A stretch of DNA of 47,076 nucleotides from Gemmatimonadetes bacterium bin94. Lineage in GTDB: Bacteria > Gemmatimonadota > Gemmatimonadetes > Longimicrobiales > Gaopeijiaceae. Shown here piece after piece: positions 17,326 to 26,248 of this stretch (the stretch's first letter is position 1; each line of letters begins with the position of its first letter). The notes under the pieces were generated by a model. The model saw only the letters and a list, made by a program, of their open reading frames with translations, was not told the DNA's origin and ran no database searches. A program made the translations under genes and the position numbers. The DNA is taken from assembly GCA_002238865.1 (NCBI GenBank), contig MPNE01000032.1, positions 1 through 47,076 on the forward strand, read 5' to 3'.

Positions 17326-18786
17326 ATGCCCAGTTTTGTAAGGTCCCGCCTGTTGCTCTTCTCCGTGGGGGTTCTGGTGACTGCTTGCGGTGGGGACGAG
17401 GAGCCGTCACCTACGGCCCCACCCGCACCCCCGCCGCCTCCCGAAGAGCCCAACGAGCTGCCCACCGCAGCGTTTACGGTTGACGTCGATCTGGGAGTGG
17501 CGCCTGTGACGGCTTCCTTCGACGGCTCCTCTTCGTCGGACCCCGACGGGTCGATCGTCTCGTACTCCTGGTCCTTCGACGACGGCACGACGGCGAGCGG
17601 GGTACGCGTGACCCACACGTTTGCGGAAGCCGGAATGTACCAGGTGGACCTCACCGTCAAGGACAACCGCGACGGCGAGACCACGGCAAGGGACTCCGTC
17701 GTCGTGTCGAGTCCGGCGGGCAGCGGACCCAACATCATCCAGGGTACCGTCTGGTTCGACCGGAACATGGACGAAGCCATGGACGCGGACGAGCGCATGC
17801 TCGAGGGCTTCGTGGTCTTCCTCGACGAGGACGAAGACGGCGCGTACGACAACGGGGAGGCCTTCACCTTCTCGTCGGCCGACGGGACCTACGAATTCGC
17901 CGGTCTCGACGCCGACCGCAGCTATTCGGTCTCCCAGATTCTCCACTTCGGATGGAGCAGCACATACGCCGGGCCTTCGGCGACTCCGTCGGGCGAGCCG
18001 TCCCCGCCCATGGCGGCGATCATCAACGGCGAAGACGCCGACATCGAGGTCTTCCCCTTTCAGGTCGCGCTGCGGACGACCGACACGCAGAGGCAGTTCT
18101 GCGGAGGAACCCTTCTGAACAGCCGCTATGTGCTGACGGCCGCCCACTGCGTTTTCGGGGCTCCGGCCGACGCGATCGAGATTCTGATCGGGAGTGCCGA
18201 CCGGAATTCGGGGGGCGAGCGGGTGAAGGTCCAGGCCGTGCGCTCCCACCCGGAATTCGGCGCCACGATCGACTACGACGTTGCAATACTGCGCCTGGAG
18301 GGGTCCCATCTGTACCCGCGCGTGTACCTGCAGGCACCTGATCAGCCGGATTTTTCCACGCCCGGGGACACCGCCACCGCCATCGGATGGGGACAGACCG
18401 AGACCGGTCAGTCCTCCGACCTCCTCAAGTGGACGACGATGCCGATCATCACGAACGACGACTGCGGCAAGGTCGCCGGCTTCATGTTCGGGAGAATCAC
18501 GGATCGTGTGATCTGCGCGGGAACGGAACGGCTGGGAAGGGGGGTGTGCTTCGGCGACAGCGGCGGCCCGCTGATGGTGCCGTACCATGAGTCATGGATC
18601 GAGATCGGCGTGACCAGCTTCGCGGTGAACCGGGACCAGTGCGGGAACATCCCGGCCGCCTTTGCCCGCGTGACCGAGCTGTACGACTACATCGTCGCGG
18701 TCGCCCGGATCGAGGAGTCGCTGAGTTACACGGTTGACTGGGGCACGGAGACCATGGCGCGGGTGGACTTCGGCAACTTCCACTAG
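17326..18786 (+). CDS. Trypsin-like (S1) serine protease lipoprotein with PKD and B-type domains
   Basis: 486 residues from the ATG at 17326 (GGAGGA a few bases upstream). Lipobox LVTACGG is followed by a Pro-rich spacer, a PKD domain (AAFTVDVDLGVAPVTASFDGSSSSDPDGSI), and a Cna-B/SdrD-like unit (GTVWFDRNMDEAMDADERMLEGF). The protease domain begins IINGEDADIEVFPFQVALR, the equivalent of the chymotrypsin IVGG start, so it is probably made as a zymogen and activated by cleavage there. The catalytic triad is His274 in LTAAHC, Asp318 in DYDVAIL and Ser412 in CFGDSGGP. Cysteine pairs flank His274 and Ser412. It is anchored by lipid, probably at the outer membrane. Divergent from LuxR copy 1. Confidence 0.9.
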   Translation: MPSFVRSRLLLFSVGVLVTACGGDEEPSPTAPPAPPPPPEEPNELPTAAFTVDVDLGVAPVTASFDGSSSSDPDGSIVSYSWSFDDGTTASGVRVTHTFAEAGMYQVDLTVKDNRDGETTARDSVVVSSPAGSGPNIIQGTVWFDRNMDEAMDADERMLEGFVVFLDEDEDGAYDNGEAFTFSSADGTYEFAGLDADRSYSVSQILHFGWSSTYAGPSATPSGEPSPPMAAIINGEDADIEVFPFQVALRTTDTQRQFCGGTLLNSRYVLTAAHCVFGAPADAIEILIGSADRNSGGERVKVQAVRSHPEFGATIDYDVAILRLEGSHLYPRVYLQAPDQPDFSTPGDTATAIGWGQTETGQSSDLLKWTTMPIITNDDCGKVAGFMFGRITDRVICAGTERLGRGVCFGDSGGPLMVPYHESWIEIGVTSFAVNRDQCGNIPAAFARVTELYDYIVAVARIEESLSYTVDWGTETMARVDFGNFH

Positions 18787-18801
18787 CGCCCCTGGCCGGT
18801 T

Positions 18802-19815
18802 TCAGGACACGTGGGCACGGAGCTGCCGAATCTGTTCGTCGTTCCCGAGCACGATCAGGTCGTCTCCGGCCTCCAGACGGGTGGTCGCCTCCGGATTGAA
18901 GATCGTCTCGTCCGAGGATCGGCCCGCCTTCTGGATCGCGATCACGAGCATCCCGGTCTCCTTGTGGATGCGGGCGTCCGCGAGGGTGAGACCGGCCATT
19001 TCGGAATCCGCGTGAATGGTCACCTGATCGATATGGCGGGACAGGCGGTGCCTGCTCGATGTCACGTCCAGGAACGAGGCCACGGACGGCCGCACCAGCA
19101 GGGACGCAACCCACACCGCACCGGTCATGTTCGGGCTGACCACATGGTCGGCTCCGGCCCGGTACATCTTCGCCGAGGCGTCATCTCCCTCGGCGCGCCC
19201 GATGATGACGAGTTGTCGGCTCAGGTGCCGGGCTGACAGGCACACGAAGAGGTTGTCGGTATCCCCGGAGAGACAGGTCACCAGACCCATGGCCCTTTCG
19301 ATGCCGGCTTCCCTGAGGACCCGGTCCTCGGTTGCATTGTCCTCGACGACCAGCACATCGGGGTGGATCTTCCGCAGCGCCTCGACCGCCTCGGGGTGCT
19401 GTTCGACGAGGACATAGGGCTTTTTCGCCCCTTCCAGTTCCTGCATGAGCTGCCTGCCCATGCTGCCGCCTCCGCACACGATCACATGGTCCTTCATGCG
19501 GTCGAGTCTCTTCATGGTTCTTCGCCTCTTGTAGGTGTTGCGGAGGTCCATCCGGAGCATGGACGCGGTGACCAGGGCAAACCACATCCCCAGTCCGGTG
19601 ATCCCGCCGACGAGCATGAACACAGTCCAGTAGCGGCCGGCCTCGCTCAACGGGTGCACTTCGTGATAACCGACCGCGGTGATCGTGATGATCGTCATGT
19701 AGAACGAGTCGGCCCAGTTCCAGCCCTCGATCAGCTCGTAGCCGATCGTGCCGACGAGGATCAACAGCACGAAAAAGGACATCACCATCAACACCTGGGA
19801 GCCCCTGAAGATCAC
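18802..19815 (-). CDS. Two-TM potassium channel with RCK domain
   Basis: 337 residues. Two membrane segments (VLMVMSFFVLLILVGTIGYELI and WTVFMLVGGITGLGMWFALVTASML) flank a pore helix and filter ITAVGYHEVHP. A TrkA-N/RCK nucleotide-binding domain follows (HVIVCGGGSMGRQLMQELE, then VVEDNATEDRVLREAGIERA), then TrkA-C from about residue 250. The fold matches MthK-like K+ channels gated by cytoplasmic ligand. The filter reads GYHE where GYGD is usual, found in a subset of such channels and likely to affect selectivity or conductance. It stands alone, convergent with the trypsin gene and 37 bases from the serine hydrolase gene. Confidence 0.88.
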   Translation of the reverse strand: MIFRGSQVLMVMSFFVLLILVGTIGYELIEGWNWADSFYMTIITITAVGYHEVHPLSEAGRYWTVFMLVGGITGLGMWFALVTASMLRMDLRNTYKRRRTMKRLDRMKDHVIVCGGGSMGRQLMQELEGAKKPYVLVEQHPEAVEALRKIHPDVLVVEDNATEDRVLREAGIERAMGLVTCLSGDTDNLFVCLSARHLSRQLVIIGRAEGDDASAKMYRAGADHVVSPNMTGAVWVASLLVRPSVASFLDVTSSRHRLSRHIDQVTIHADSEMAGLTLADARIHKETGMLVIAIQKAGRSSDETIFNPEATTRLEAGDDLIVLGNDEQIRQLRAHVS

Positions 19816-19852
19816 GCGACACCTCCGTCCGCCGTGCGCGGGTGCGGACTAG

Positions 19853-21295
19853 TCACCGGCGTCGCTCGAAAATCAGCTCGCGGACCCGGTCGCCCGTCAC
19901 CGTGAAGCCGGTGATCTCTCCCGCCGCGTTCCGTACGAAGCGCACGCCCGGGAAGAACCACTGGTCACCCTCGAAGGCGTCGGTGCCGGTGGGCGAGAGC
20001 ACCGTAGCAGCGTTGCGCCAGTGGCTGGCGACGAGTCGGCCTTCCGCGTCGACGGTGAGCTCGTAACTGCTGTCCAGCTCGGGGCTCCGATAGCTGCCCG
20101 TGTATTCCTGCAGCCGGTCTGCGCTCAGGTCGGGCGCCTCGGGTTGCGGCTGGGGCTCGGGGGGCTCGGGCGCGGGCTCCATCAGGTCGCCGATGTAGTG
20201 CTCCGCGATACGGCGCGCGCGCCCCGCGGGATCACAGTCCGAGACGTTGCAGAAGACCGCGATGGACAGGTTCTGCTCCGGGAACCGCACGAAGTTGGTG
20301 CGGAAGCCGACCCAGGAGCCGCCGTGCCCGAGAGCGGGCAGGCCACGGTAGTCGTTGACCGTCAGACCGTGGGCGTAGACGAGGGTGTCTCCGCTGGTCA
20401 GCACGCCGGGCCGAACCATCGCGCCAAGGATGCCCTCGCCACCGACCTGGCCGCTCTCGTAGTTGCGCATCCAGCGGATGAAGTCGTCGATCGTTGTGTT
20501 CAGCGAAGAGGAGGCAAGGGCGGTGAGCTGGTTGGGGAGATTCCAGAAGGTGCCCTCGGACGCGCCCTCCGCCTGCGACGGGGCGTACGACTCCGCCCGT
20601 CCGGAGACGACTTCGAGGTAGTCGTCCGAGAAGTGCGTGCGCGTCATGCCGAGGGGTTCGAAGATCCTCGAGTGCGTGTACTCGCGGAAGGTCATCCCGG
20701 ACTGCACCTCGATGATCCTGGCCAGCAGGTTGTACCCCGTGTTCGAATACGCGTACTCGGAGCCGGGCGGGAAGTTGATCGCCTGCTGGTTGTGCAGCAT
20801 GCGCAGGATCTTCTCGAACGAGATGACGTCGGTGAACTCCACGCCGCCGAGCGCCATGGTGTGGGGCCAGTCGCGGATGCCGCTGGTGTGGTGGATCAGG
20901 TGGCGCGCCGTGATCACGGCGCCGAAGTCGGGGAGCTCGGGCACGTACGTGCGCACGTCCGCGTCGAGGTCGAGGTTGCCCTCCGCCTCGAGGAGGAGCG
21001 CCGCCATCGCGCCGAACTGCTTGGAGATGGACGCGATGTCGAAGACCGTCCCGGGCGTGATCGGGACGCCGTGATCGAGGTCCGCGATGCCGTATCCGGC
21101 CCGGTGCACCACCTCGCCGTCCAGGATGACGCCCACGGCCGCGCCGGGCCGGTCGCCCTCCAGGTCGGCGAAGATAGCGTCGATATCCGGATCGGTGGGG
21201 CCGCCGGGCGGGGGCGCGGAAGAGGTGCAGGCGGAAAGGGCGAGCGCGATGAGCGCGGCCAGGGTGGCCGTGTGGGGGCGGCAGCGTCGTTTCAT
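19853..21295 (-). CDS. Class-C beta-lactamase-fold serine hydrolase lipoprotein
   Basis: 480 residues. The lipobox is LALSACTSS. The beta-lactamase/PBP fold motifs are in order: SISKQF (SxxK nucleophile), YSNTGYN (YxN) and a late HGGSW box replacing KTG. Such proteins are often D-Ala-D-Ala peptidases or esterases; substrate not predictable. After residue 390 a Pro/Glu-rich linker leads to a small lipocalin-like C-terminal domain (LQEYTGSYRSPELDSSYELTVDAEGRL) common in this family. It is lipid-anchored. Same strand as the K+ channel and the propeller lipoprotein, with 147 bases to the latter. Confidence 0.88.
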   Translation of the reverse strand: MKRRCRPHTATLAALIALALSACTSSAPPPGGPTDPDIDAIFADLEGDRPGAAVGVILDGEVVHRAGYGIADLDHGVPITPGTVFDIASISKQFGAMAALLLEAEGNLDLDADVRTYVPELPDFGAVITARHLIHHTSGIRDWPHTMALGGVEFTDVISFEKILRMLHNQQAINFPPGSEYAYSNTGYNLLARIIEVQSGMTFREYTHSRIFEPLGMTRTHFSDDYLEVVSGRAESYAPSQAEGASEGTFWNLPNQLTALASSSLNTTIDDFIRWMRNYESGQVGGEGILGAMVRPGVLTSGDTLVYAHGLTVNDYRGLPALGHGGSWVGFRTNFVRFPEQNLSIAVFCNVSDCDPAGRARRIAEHYIGDLMEPAPEPPEPQPQPEAPDLSADRLQEYTGSYRSPELDSSYELTVDAEGRLVASHWRNAATVLSPTGTDAFEGDQWFFPGVRFVRNAAGEITGFTVTGDRVRELIFERRR

Positions 21296-21442
21296 GGCTT
21301 GTCTCTTGTCGGGGCGTCCGAGCGTCGCCTGAAGCGACTCGCCTGAAGGGGGGGAGGGCGTCAGGCCGGCTCATTCGGGGGTTGGCGTAGGGTGCCAATA
21401 TTCGCAGGTATCGGCCTCCTGTCCACCCGCGGAAGGAGCCGG

Positions 21443-22735
21443 CTATCCCCGCTTCACGAGCCGATGCCGCACGATGTACTCGACATCCAGTTCGTCGCGC
21501 TCGATGCCCCACACGGCGTCGTCGCGGATGAGCATCACTCGCAGTCCCGCCGGGGTCAGCGACCGGGCGAGCGGATTGCCCGCCGGATCCAGGACCCACC
21601 ACTCGTTCATCTGCTCGCCCGTCTCCGATACGAAGGGGTCGAAGCGCCGCAGCCAGATGTTGCCGTCCTCGGCCACCGCGACCTCGGCCACGGCCGGGAG
21701 GTACGCAGGGGCGTAGATGGCCCTGCGGATGTCTTCTTCCAGCGTTCCGATCGCGAGCCCGGGCTCGCGCCGGCTCATGGACGGGTGCATGCGCTCGCCG
21801 GTGGCGCGCACGACCGAGTCGACCCTCGCGGATGGAAGGGGTGTCGGAGTGTAGGGAATCCGGCTGGCGAAGAGGGTGTCCCCGGTGAACCCGATTCCGG
21901 TGACCGAAACGATCGCTTCGCCGTCGCCGGTCCAGGCTCGGCGTTCCACGGCAAGCACACCGTGAGCGATGTCCGTAGGGAGCACATCGTCGCCGAAGGG
22001 CTGACTGGCGTACCTTCCTCCGGTACCGTCGGCGCGTAGAAGCGCAAGGACGTCGCGGGGCTCGTGGGGCTGCATCCAAATGTGGGACTGCGTGTTGCCC
22101 TCGGCATCCATGAGGACGAAGGGAGTCCGGGTCAGCTGTCCTCTTGCGACCCGGTCCAGGGAGGGGAACTCCATTCCCAGGAAGCTCCCGTCGCGATAGG
22201 GCCTGACGGGGCGCAAAGTTGAACCATCCGGTCCCCCAAGACCCACCATGGCCGACACGGAACCCAGGAACTCACCCCCCGGGTCGAAGTAGCTGGCGCG
22301 GCTCCTGAGAACATCCCAGACCCACAGGGAGTCTCCGAAGAAGCCCATGTTGTATGGGATCACGAACTCGCCCGGACCTTCTCCAGCTCGGCCGAAGGAG
22401 CCGGCGGGGGTGCCCTCGGCGGTCCATTGCCGAATGGTGGCTTCGTCGGGGTGGAGGGAATGGAGGAGACCGTCGGGGCTCAGCGCGAGGCGCTCGACGG
22501 AGGCGAATATGTAGACGGGATCGTCGAGCGACCCGATCCTCACCTCGGGTCCGGAGACGGTCCAGGGATCGGCGCTGAAGGGATCCGCCGAGGAGACCCC
22601 GTCACTCTGGCAGCCCGCCGCGAGCATCACCGCCAGGACGAGGGAGCGTGCTCGCGTCGGGCGGGCGGGACCGCAGGTTCGCGTCGTGTGCGGGGGGCCG
22701 CAGGCGCTCAGGCAAGGTTGCAGGGCAGGGGACAT
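21443..22735 (-). CDS. Six-bladed beta-propeller lipoprotein
   Basis: 430 residues as given. The lipoprotein signal VLAVMLAAGCQ sits unusually far in, after 30 polar Pro/Arg-rich residues, so the real start is likely later than 22735, but no better-placed start with a ribosome binding site is evident. Blade-like repeats follow: VERLALSPDGLLHSLHPDEATIRQW, GRAGEGPGEFVIPYNMGF and AEVAVAEDGNIWLRRFD, similar to the propeller half of the BlaR1-like protein at 4245-6422 (shared GEGPGEF). Ligand unknown. Divergent from the second TonB receptor with only 71 bases between, so the two may share control. Confidence 0.75.
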   Translation of the reverse strand: MSPALQPCLSACGPPHTTRTCGPARPTRARSLVLAVMLAAGCQSDGVSSADPFSADPWTVSGPEVRIGSLDDPVYIFASVERLALSPDGLLHSLHPDEATIRQWTAEGTPAGSFGRAGEGPGEFVIPYNMGFFGDSLWVWDVLRSRASYFDPGGEFLGSVSAMVGLGGPDGSTLRPVRPYRDGSFLGMEFPSLDRVARGQLTRTPFVLMDAEGNTQSHIWMQPHEPRDVLALLRADGTGGRYASQPFGDDVLPTDIAHGVLAVERRAWTGDGEAIVSVTGIGFTGDTLFASRIPYTPTPLPSARVDSVVRATGERMHPSMSRREPGLAIGTLEEDIRRAIYAPAYLPAVAEVAVAEDGNIWLRRFDPFVSETGEQMNEWWVLDPAGNPLARSLTPAGLRVMLIRDDAVWGIERDELDVEYIVRHRLVKRG

Positions 22736-22806
22736 GTGGGCATCGTTGCCGCGAAGTTGAGGGGCGGAGATGATTATTCGGAATCCCGACTACCTGGAGA
22801 GTCGTT

Positions 22807-25560
22807 ATGCGCTGCCCTGCCCATCCCTTGGCATACTCCGTCGCGGTCGCGGCGTTCCTTTGCGTGCTGCCGTTTTCCGCGGCGGCGCAGGGCACCTTGG
22901 AGGGCACGATACGCCACGCCGAGACCCGGGCGGCCCTGTCGGGCGTCCAGGTGGGTCTGGCCGCACTCAGCCTGGGCGGTATCACGGGTGCGAACGGCCG
23001 GTACGAAATCGCGGATATCCCGGCAGGCATACACACGGTACACATTCAACGCATCGGCTACGCGACCGAGGTCCGCGAAATCACCATCTCCGACGGCGTG
23101 ACCACGCGGCTCGATGTGGAGCTCGCCGAGGCCGTGGTCGCGCTTGAGGGGCTCGTCGCGGTGGGAAGCCGCGCCCGCCCGCGCACCGTCGCCCAGTCGG
23201 CCGTCCCCATCGACGCCATCACGGGCCAGGACTTCATCGACCAGGGCGACACGGACGTGAACGACCTGCTTCGCACCGTGATCCCGTCCTTCAACATCAA
23301 CCCGCAGGCCACGGGAGACGCGGCCAAGATCGTACGGCCCGCGAGCCTGCGCGGTCTGGCACCCGACCACACGCTCGTGCTCGTCAACGGCAAGCGACGA
23401 CACCGTGCCGCGGTCATCACCTGGATCGGCGGCGGTTTCGCCGACGGGGCCCAGGGTCCCGACCTTTCGTCCATTCCAGCCATTGCGCTGCGCCAGGTCG
23501 AAGTGCTGCGCGACGGCGCATCGGCCCAGTACGGCTCGGACGCCATCGCGGGAGTCGTCAACCTCACCCTCAAGGACGCCTCGTCGGGCGGCAGCGTGGA
23601 AGTCCGCACCGGTACATTCTGGGAAGGCGACGGCGAGTCCTACACCATCTCCGGCAACATCGGGCTGCCGCTCGGCGAAAACGGCTTCGCCAACCTGAGC
23701 GCCGAATTCGGCGAGTCCAACCCGACCAGCCGCAGCATCCAGCGCGACGACGCGGCGGCGCTCATCGCCGCGGGGAACACCCACGTGAGAGACCCGGCGC
23801 AGATCTGGGGCGCGCCCACGATCGACAACGACGTCAAGCTGTGGGGCAACTTCGGCCACTTTTTCGGCGACGGGCTTCGTCTGTACGGCCACGCCAACTA
23901 CGCTGCCGAGACGGTGACCGGCGGGTTCTTCTTCCGCAACCCCAACACGCGCGCGGGCGTGTACAGCCTGGACGGCGGCGAGACCCTGCTCGTCGGCGAC
24001 GTCATCGACGCTGGCGACGGCGTCCTCGACGGCTCGGCGAACTGCCCGGTCGTGCGGATCACGAACTGGGTCCCCGACCCCGTTGCGCTCGGGCGCGTGT
24101 TCGACGACCCCAACTGCTTCACCTTCCAGGAGATGTTCCCCGGGGGCTTCACGCCCCAGTTCGGGGGTGACGCGGTGGACGCGTCCGTGGTGGCGGGGTT
24201 GCGCGGCCAGATCGGACGCCTTCTCTGGGATGTGAGTGGCAGCGCGGGACGGAGCGCGGTCGATTTCTTCATCGACAAGACGGTCAACGCGTCCCTGGGG
24301 CCCGATTCGCCCTCGAGCTTCGACCCGGGCATCTACGAGCAGTCCGAGCTGAACCTCAACGTGGACCTGAACTACGCCGTCAGCGATGTGGTGAACGTGG
24401 CCGCCGGCGCGGAGTTCCGCGACGAGCACTTCGAGATCGGGATCGGCGAGACTGCGTCGTGGGAAATCGGCCCCTTCGCCGCGCAGGGCTTCAGCGCCGG
24501 GTCCAACGGCTTCCCGGGCTTCAGCGACATCGCCGCCGGGGGATGGCACCGTGTCAACCTGGCCGTCTACGGCGACCTGGAACTGCGCAGCCGGGACGAC
24601 CGGTGGACCGTGGGCACGGCTCTGCGCACGGAGCGCTTCGAGGACTTCGGCACAACCGCGAACGGCAAGCTGGCCGCGCGCTACGCACTCACGGACGTGC
24701 TGGCGGTGCGGGGTAGCGCCAGCACCGGTTTCCGCGCGCCGACCCCGGGGCAGCAGAACGCCTTCAACGTGTCGACCCAGTTCGATCGCACGCTGCGCGA
24801 GCTGGTCAACAACGGGACCATCCCGTCGACGTCCCGCGTGGCCGAGCTAAAGGGGGGGAAGCCGCTGGATGCCGAGAAGTCCTTGAACGCCAGCCTCGGT
24901 GCGGTGATCGATGCCGGGTCGTTCACGCTGTCGGCGGACTACTTCCGGATCGCGCTCTCGGACCGCCTGGCCCTGAGCCAGGTGTTCGCGCTCGACGAGG
25001 GCGAAGCCGAGCGGCTGATTGCCGAGGGGATCACGAGTGCGAGGAACCTGGCCAACTTCCGCTTCTTCACCAACCAGTTCGACACGCGGACCCAGGGCAT
25101 CGACGTGGTGGCCTCCTTCGTGCCGGAAGGGATGGGCGGCGGCACCGAGTTCAGCCTGGCCTTCAACCACACGGCCACCACGGTCACGAGCTACAACCCC
25201 GCCGTCCTCGACGAACTGCGGATCCGGCAGCTGGAAGACGCTCTTCCCGGGACCAGGTGGACGACGTCGGGCAGGCGTGCGTGGGATGCAGTGTCGCTGC
25301 TGGGCCGGCTCAGCTACTACGCGGGCTGGTTCGATTCGCGCGACGACCGGGACTACCCGGGGGAATTCCTCGTGGACATCGAGGCCACCTACGCCGTGCG
25401 CGAGTCCGCGAAGCTGACCGTCGGCGGCCAGAACGCGCTGAACCGGTACCCGGAGGAAAACCCCAACGCGGCGTCGGTGGCGGGGAACCGTTACAGCCCG
25501 GCGACGCCTTTCGGGGCCAGCGGCGGGTTCGTCTACGTGAAGATGGGCTTCAGTTGGTAG
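22807..25560 (+). CDS. TonB-dependent outer-membrane receptor (second)
   Basis: 917 residues with signal peptide (YSVAVAAFLCVLPFSAAAQ). A CarboxypepD_reg-like domain spans about 28-110 (TLEGTIRHAETRAALSGVQV). The plug is clear: VNDLLRTVIPSFN, SLRGLAPDHTLVLVNGKRRHRAA, and VEVLRDGASAQYGSDAIAGVVNLTLK. The barrel ends VYVKMGFSW with an aromatic last residue. Sequence style resembles receptors annotated for siderophores or sugars, but the ligand is not predictable. It differs from the receptor at 7104-9938 in plug and barrel, so is not a recent duplicate. Divergent from the propeller lipoprotein. Confidence 0.9.
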   Translation: MRCPAHPLAYSVAVAAFLCVLPFSAAAQGTLEGTIRHAETRAALSGVQVGLAALSLGGITGANGRYEIADIPAGIHTVHIQRIGYATEVREITISDGVTTRLDVELAEAVVALEGLVAVGSRARPRTVAQSAVPIDAITGQDFIDQGDTDVNDLLRTVIPSFNINPQATGDAAKIVRPASLRGLAPDHTLVLVNGKRRHRAAVITWIGGGFADGAQGPDLSSIPAIALRQVEVLRDGASAQYGSDAIAGVVNLTLKDASSGGSVEVRTGTFWEGDGESYTISGNIGLPLGENGFANLSAEFGESNPTSRSIQRDDAAALIAAGNTHVRDPAQIWGAPTIDNDVKLWGNFGHFFGDGLRLYGHANYAAETVTGGFFFRNPNTRAGVYSLDGGETLLVGDVIDAGDGVLDGSANCPVVRITNWVPDPVALGRVFDDPNCFTFQEMFPGGFTPQFGGDAVDASVVAGLRGQIGRLLWDVSGSAGRSAVDFFIDKTVNASLGPDSPSSFDPGIYEQSELNLNVDLNYAVSDVVNVAAGAEFRDEHFEIGIGETASWEIGPFAAQGFSAGSNGFPGFSDIAAGGWHRVNLAVYGDLELRSRDDRWTVGTALRTERFEDFGTTANGKLAARYALTDVLAVRGSASTGFRAPTPGQQNAFNVSTQFDRTLRELVNNGTIPSTSRVAELKGGKPLDAEKSLNASLGAVIDAGSFTLSADYFRIALSDRLALSQVFALDEGEAERLIAEGITSARNLANFRFFTNQFDTRTQGIDVVASFVPEGMGGGTEFSLAFNHTATTVTSYNPAVLDELRIRQLEDALPGTRWTTSGRRAWDAVSLLGRLSYYAGWFDSRDDRDYPGEFLVDIEATYAVRESAKLTVGGQNALNRYPEENPNAASVAGNRYSPATPFGASGGFVYVKMGFSW

Positions 25561-26078
25561 GCCTGGTTCAGGTGCCCCTTGCACAATGTGCTTGACAGCA
25601 TCTATATGGTGATATGTTTTCCCTGAAATTGCCCACGTGGCCATTCATGCCGAGGCGAATTCGTCGGTACGGCAGTACTGTCGGCACGCTTTTGGACCCA
25701 TCCCGACCTGGACCATGGAAAAAACCGCTCCCTCGGGCGATTCGACCCGGGAACGGCATCCGGTTGGCCCCGTCCTGCTCCACCTGGAGGTGCGGACCCA
25801 GGCATTCGTCGTCGCGGCGGATATGGGTGACGGACACTTCAGGCAGCTCCGAGGGAATCTGTCGAACGGATGCTGCCCCAGGGCCGACGAGCTGCTGCCT
25901 GACGCCGGAGACTACGGCGCGCGAGGCGCAGAAGCGGCTGGAGAACCGGGGGTCGGCGCTGACCGATTCGCAGCGATCGCTGCGAGGCGATGATGAAACG
26001 ATGATGAATTGCTGAAGAAACGCTGATCGAACGTTGATCGATCGCCGAAGAGGTGAAACCGCCGACTAACGGGGGCGA
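25561..26078. other. Intergenic region without a supported gene
   Basis: About 520 bases between the TonB receptor and the decayed body remnant. Overlapping short ORFs in three frames have no family resemblance, signal peptide or ribosome binding site. The only structure seen is the six-unit 11-bp repeat at 25989-26054. Confidence 0.5.
25989..26054 (+). repeat. Six degenerate tandem copies of an 11-bp unit
   Basis: Units GATGATGAAAC, GATGATGAATT, GCTGAAGAAAC, GCTGATCGAAC, GTTGATCGATC and GCCGAAGAGGT follow each other without gaps. The period of 11 matches one turn of DNA, so the same face repeats. It lies 190 bases outside the left inverted repeat of the switch. Confidence 0.65.
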
Positions 26079-26248
26079 TCAGGAGACGGCAGAGGGGGAC
26101 TCGTCCGTGTTGAGTTCGGAAATCCCGACCGGCCGGATGTTGACCCGGAAGCCGGTAAATGCATACAGGCCCGTATCTTGGGCGACTGCATGGCAGGGGA
26201 ACATTTTGGAACCTGGAACCGTCAGGACCACTGGCCGGTACTTCCCAC
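26079..26248 (-). pseudogene. Decayed, frameshifted second body of the switch lipoprotein
   Basis: Read on the minus strand from the crossover GTG (26248-26246), this stretch aligns codon for codon with the intact body at 27940 after one missing base in the first codon: LTVPGSKM against VTVKLSGM, then DTGLYAFTGFR...VGISELNTDE against NTGQFAFTGLR...VEISGFDMDE, 12 identities in a 30-residue block without gaps. A TGA at 26081-26079 ends it. The missing base is what makes the present head stop after GSTGQWS. Confidence 0.65.

Noticed and set aside
25614-26015. Short plus-strand ORFs (25614-26015 and 25637-25993)
   Set aside because: They overlap in different frames, lack ribosome binding sites and resemble no family.
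25989-26054. CRISPR array
   Set aside because: Units are 11 bp and contiguous, with no spacers, and no cas genes are present in the window.
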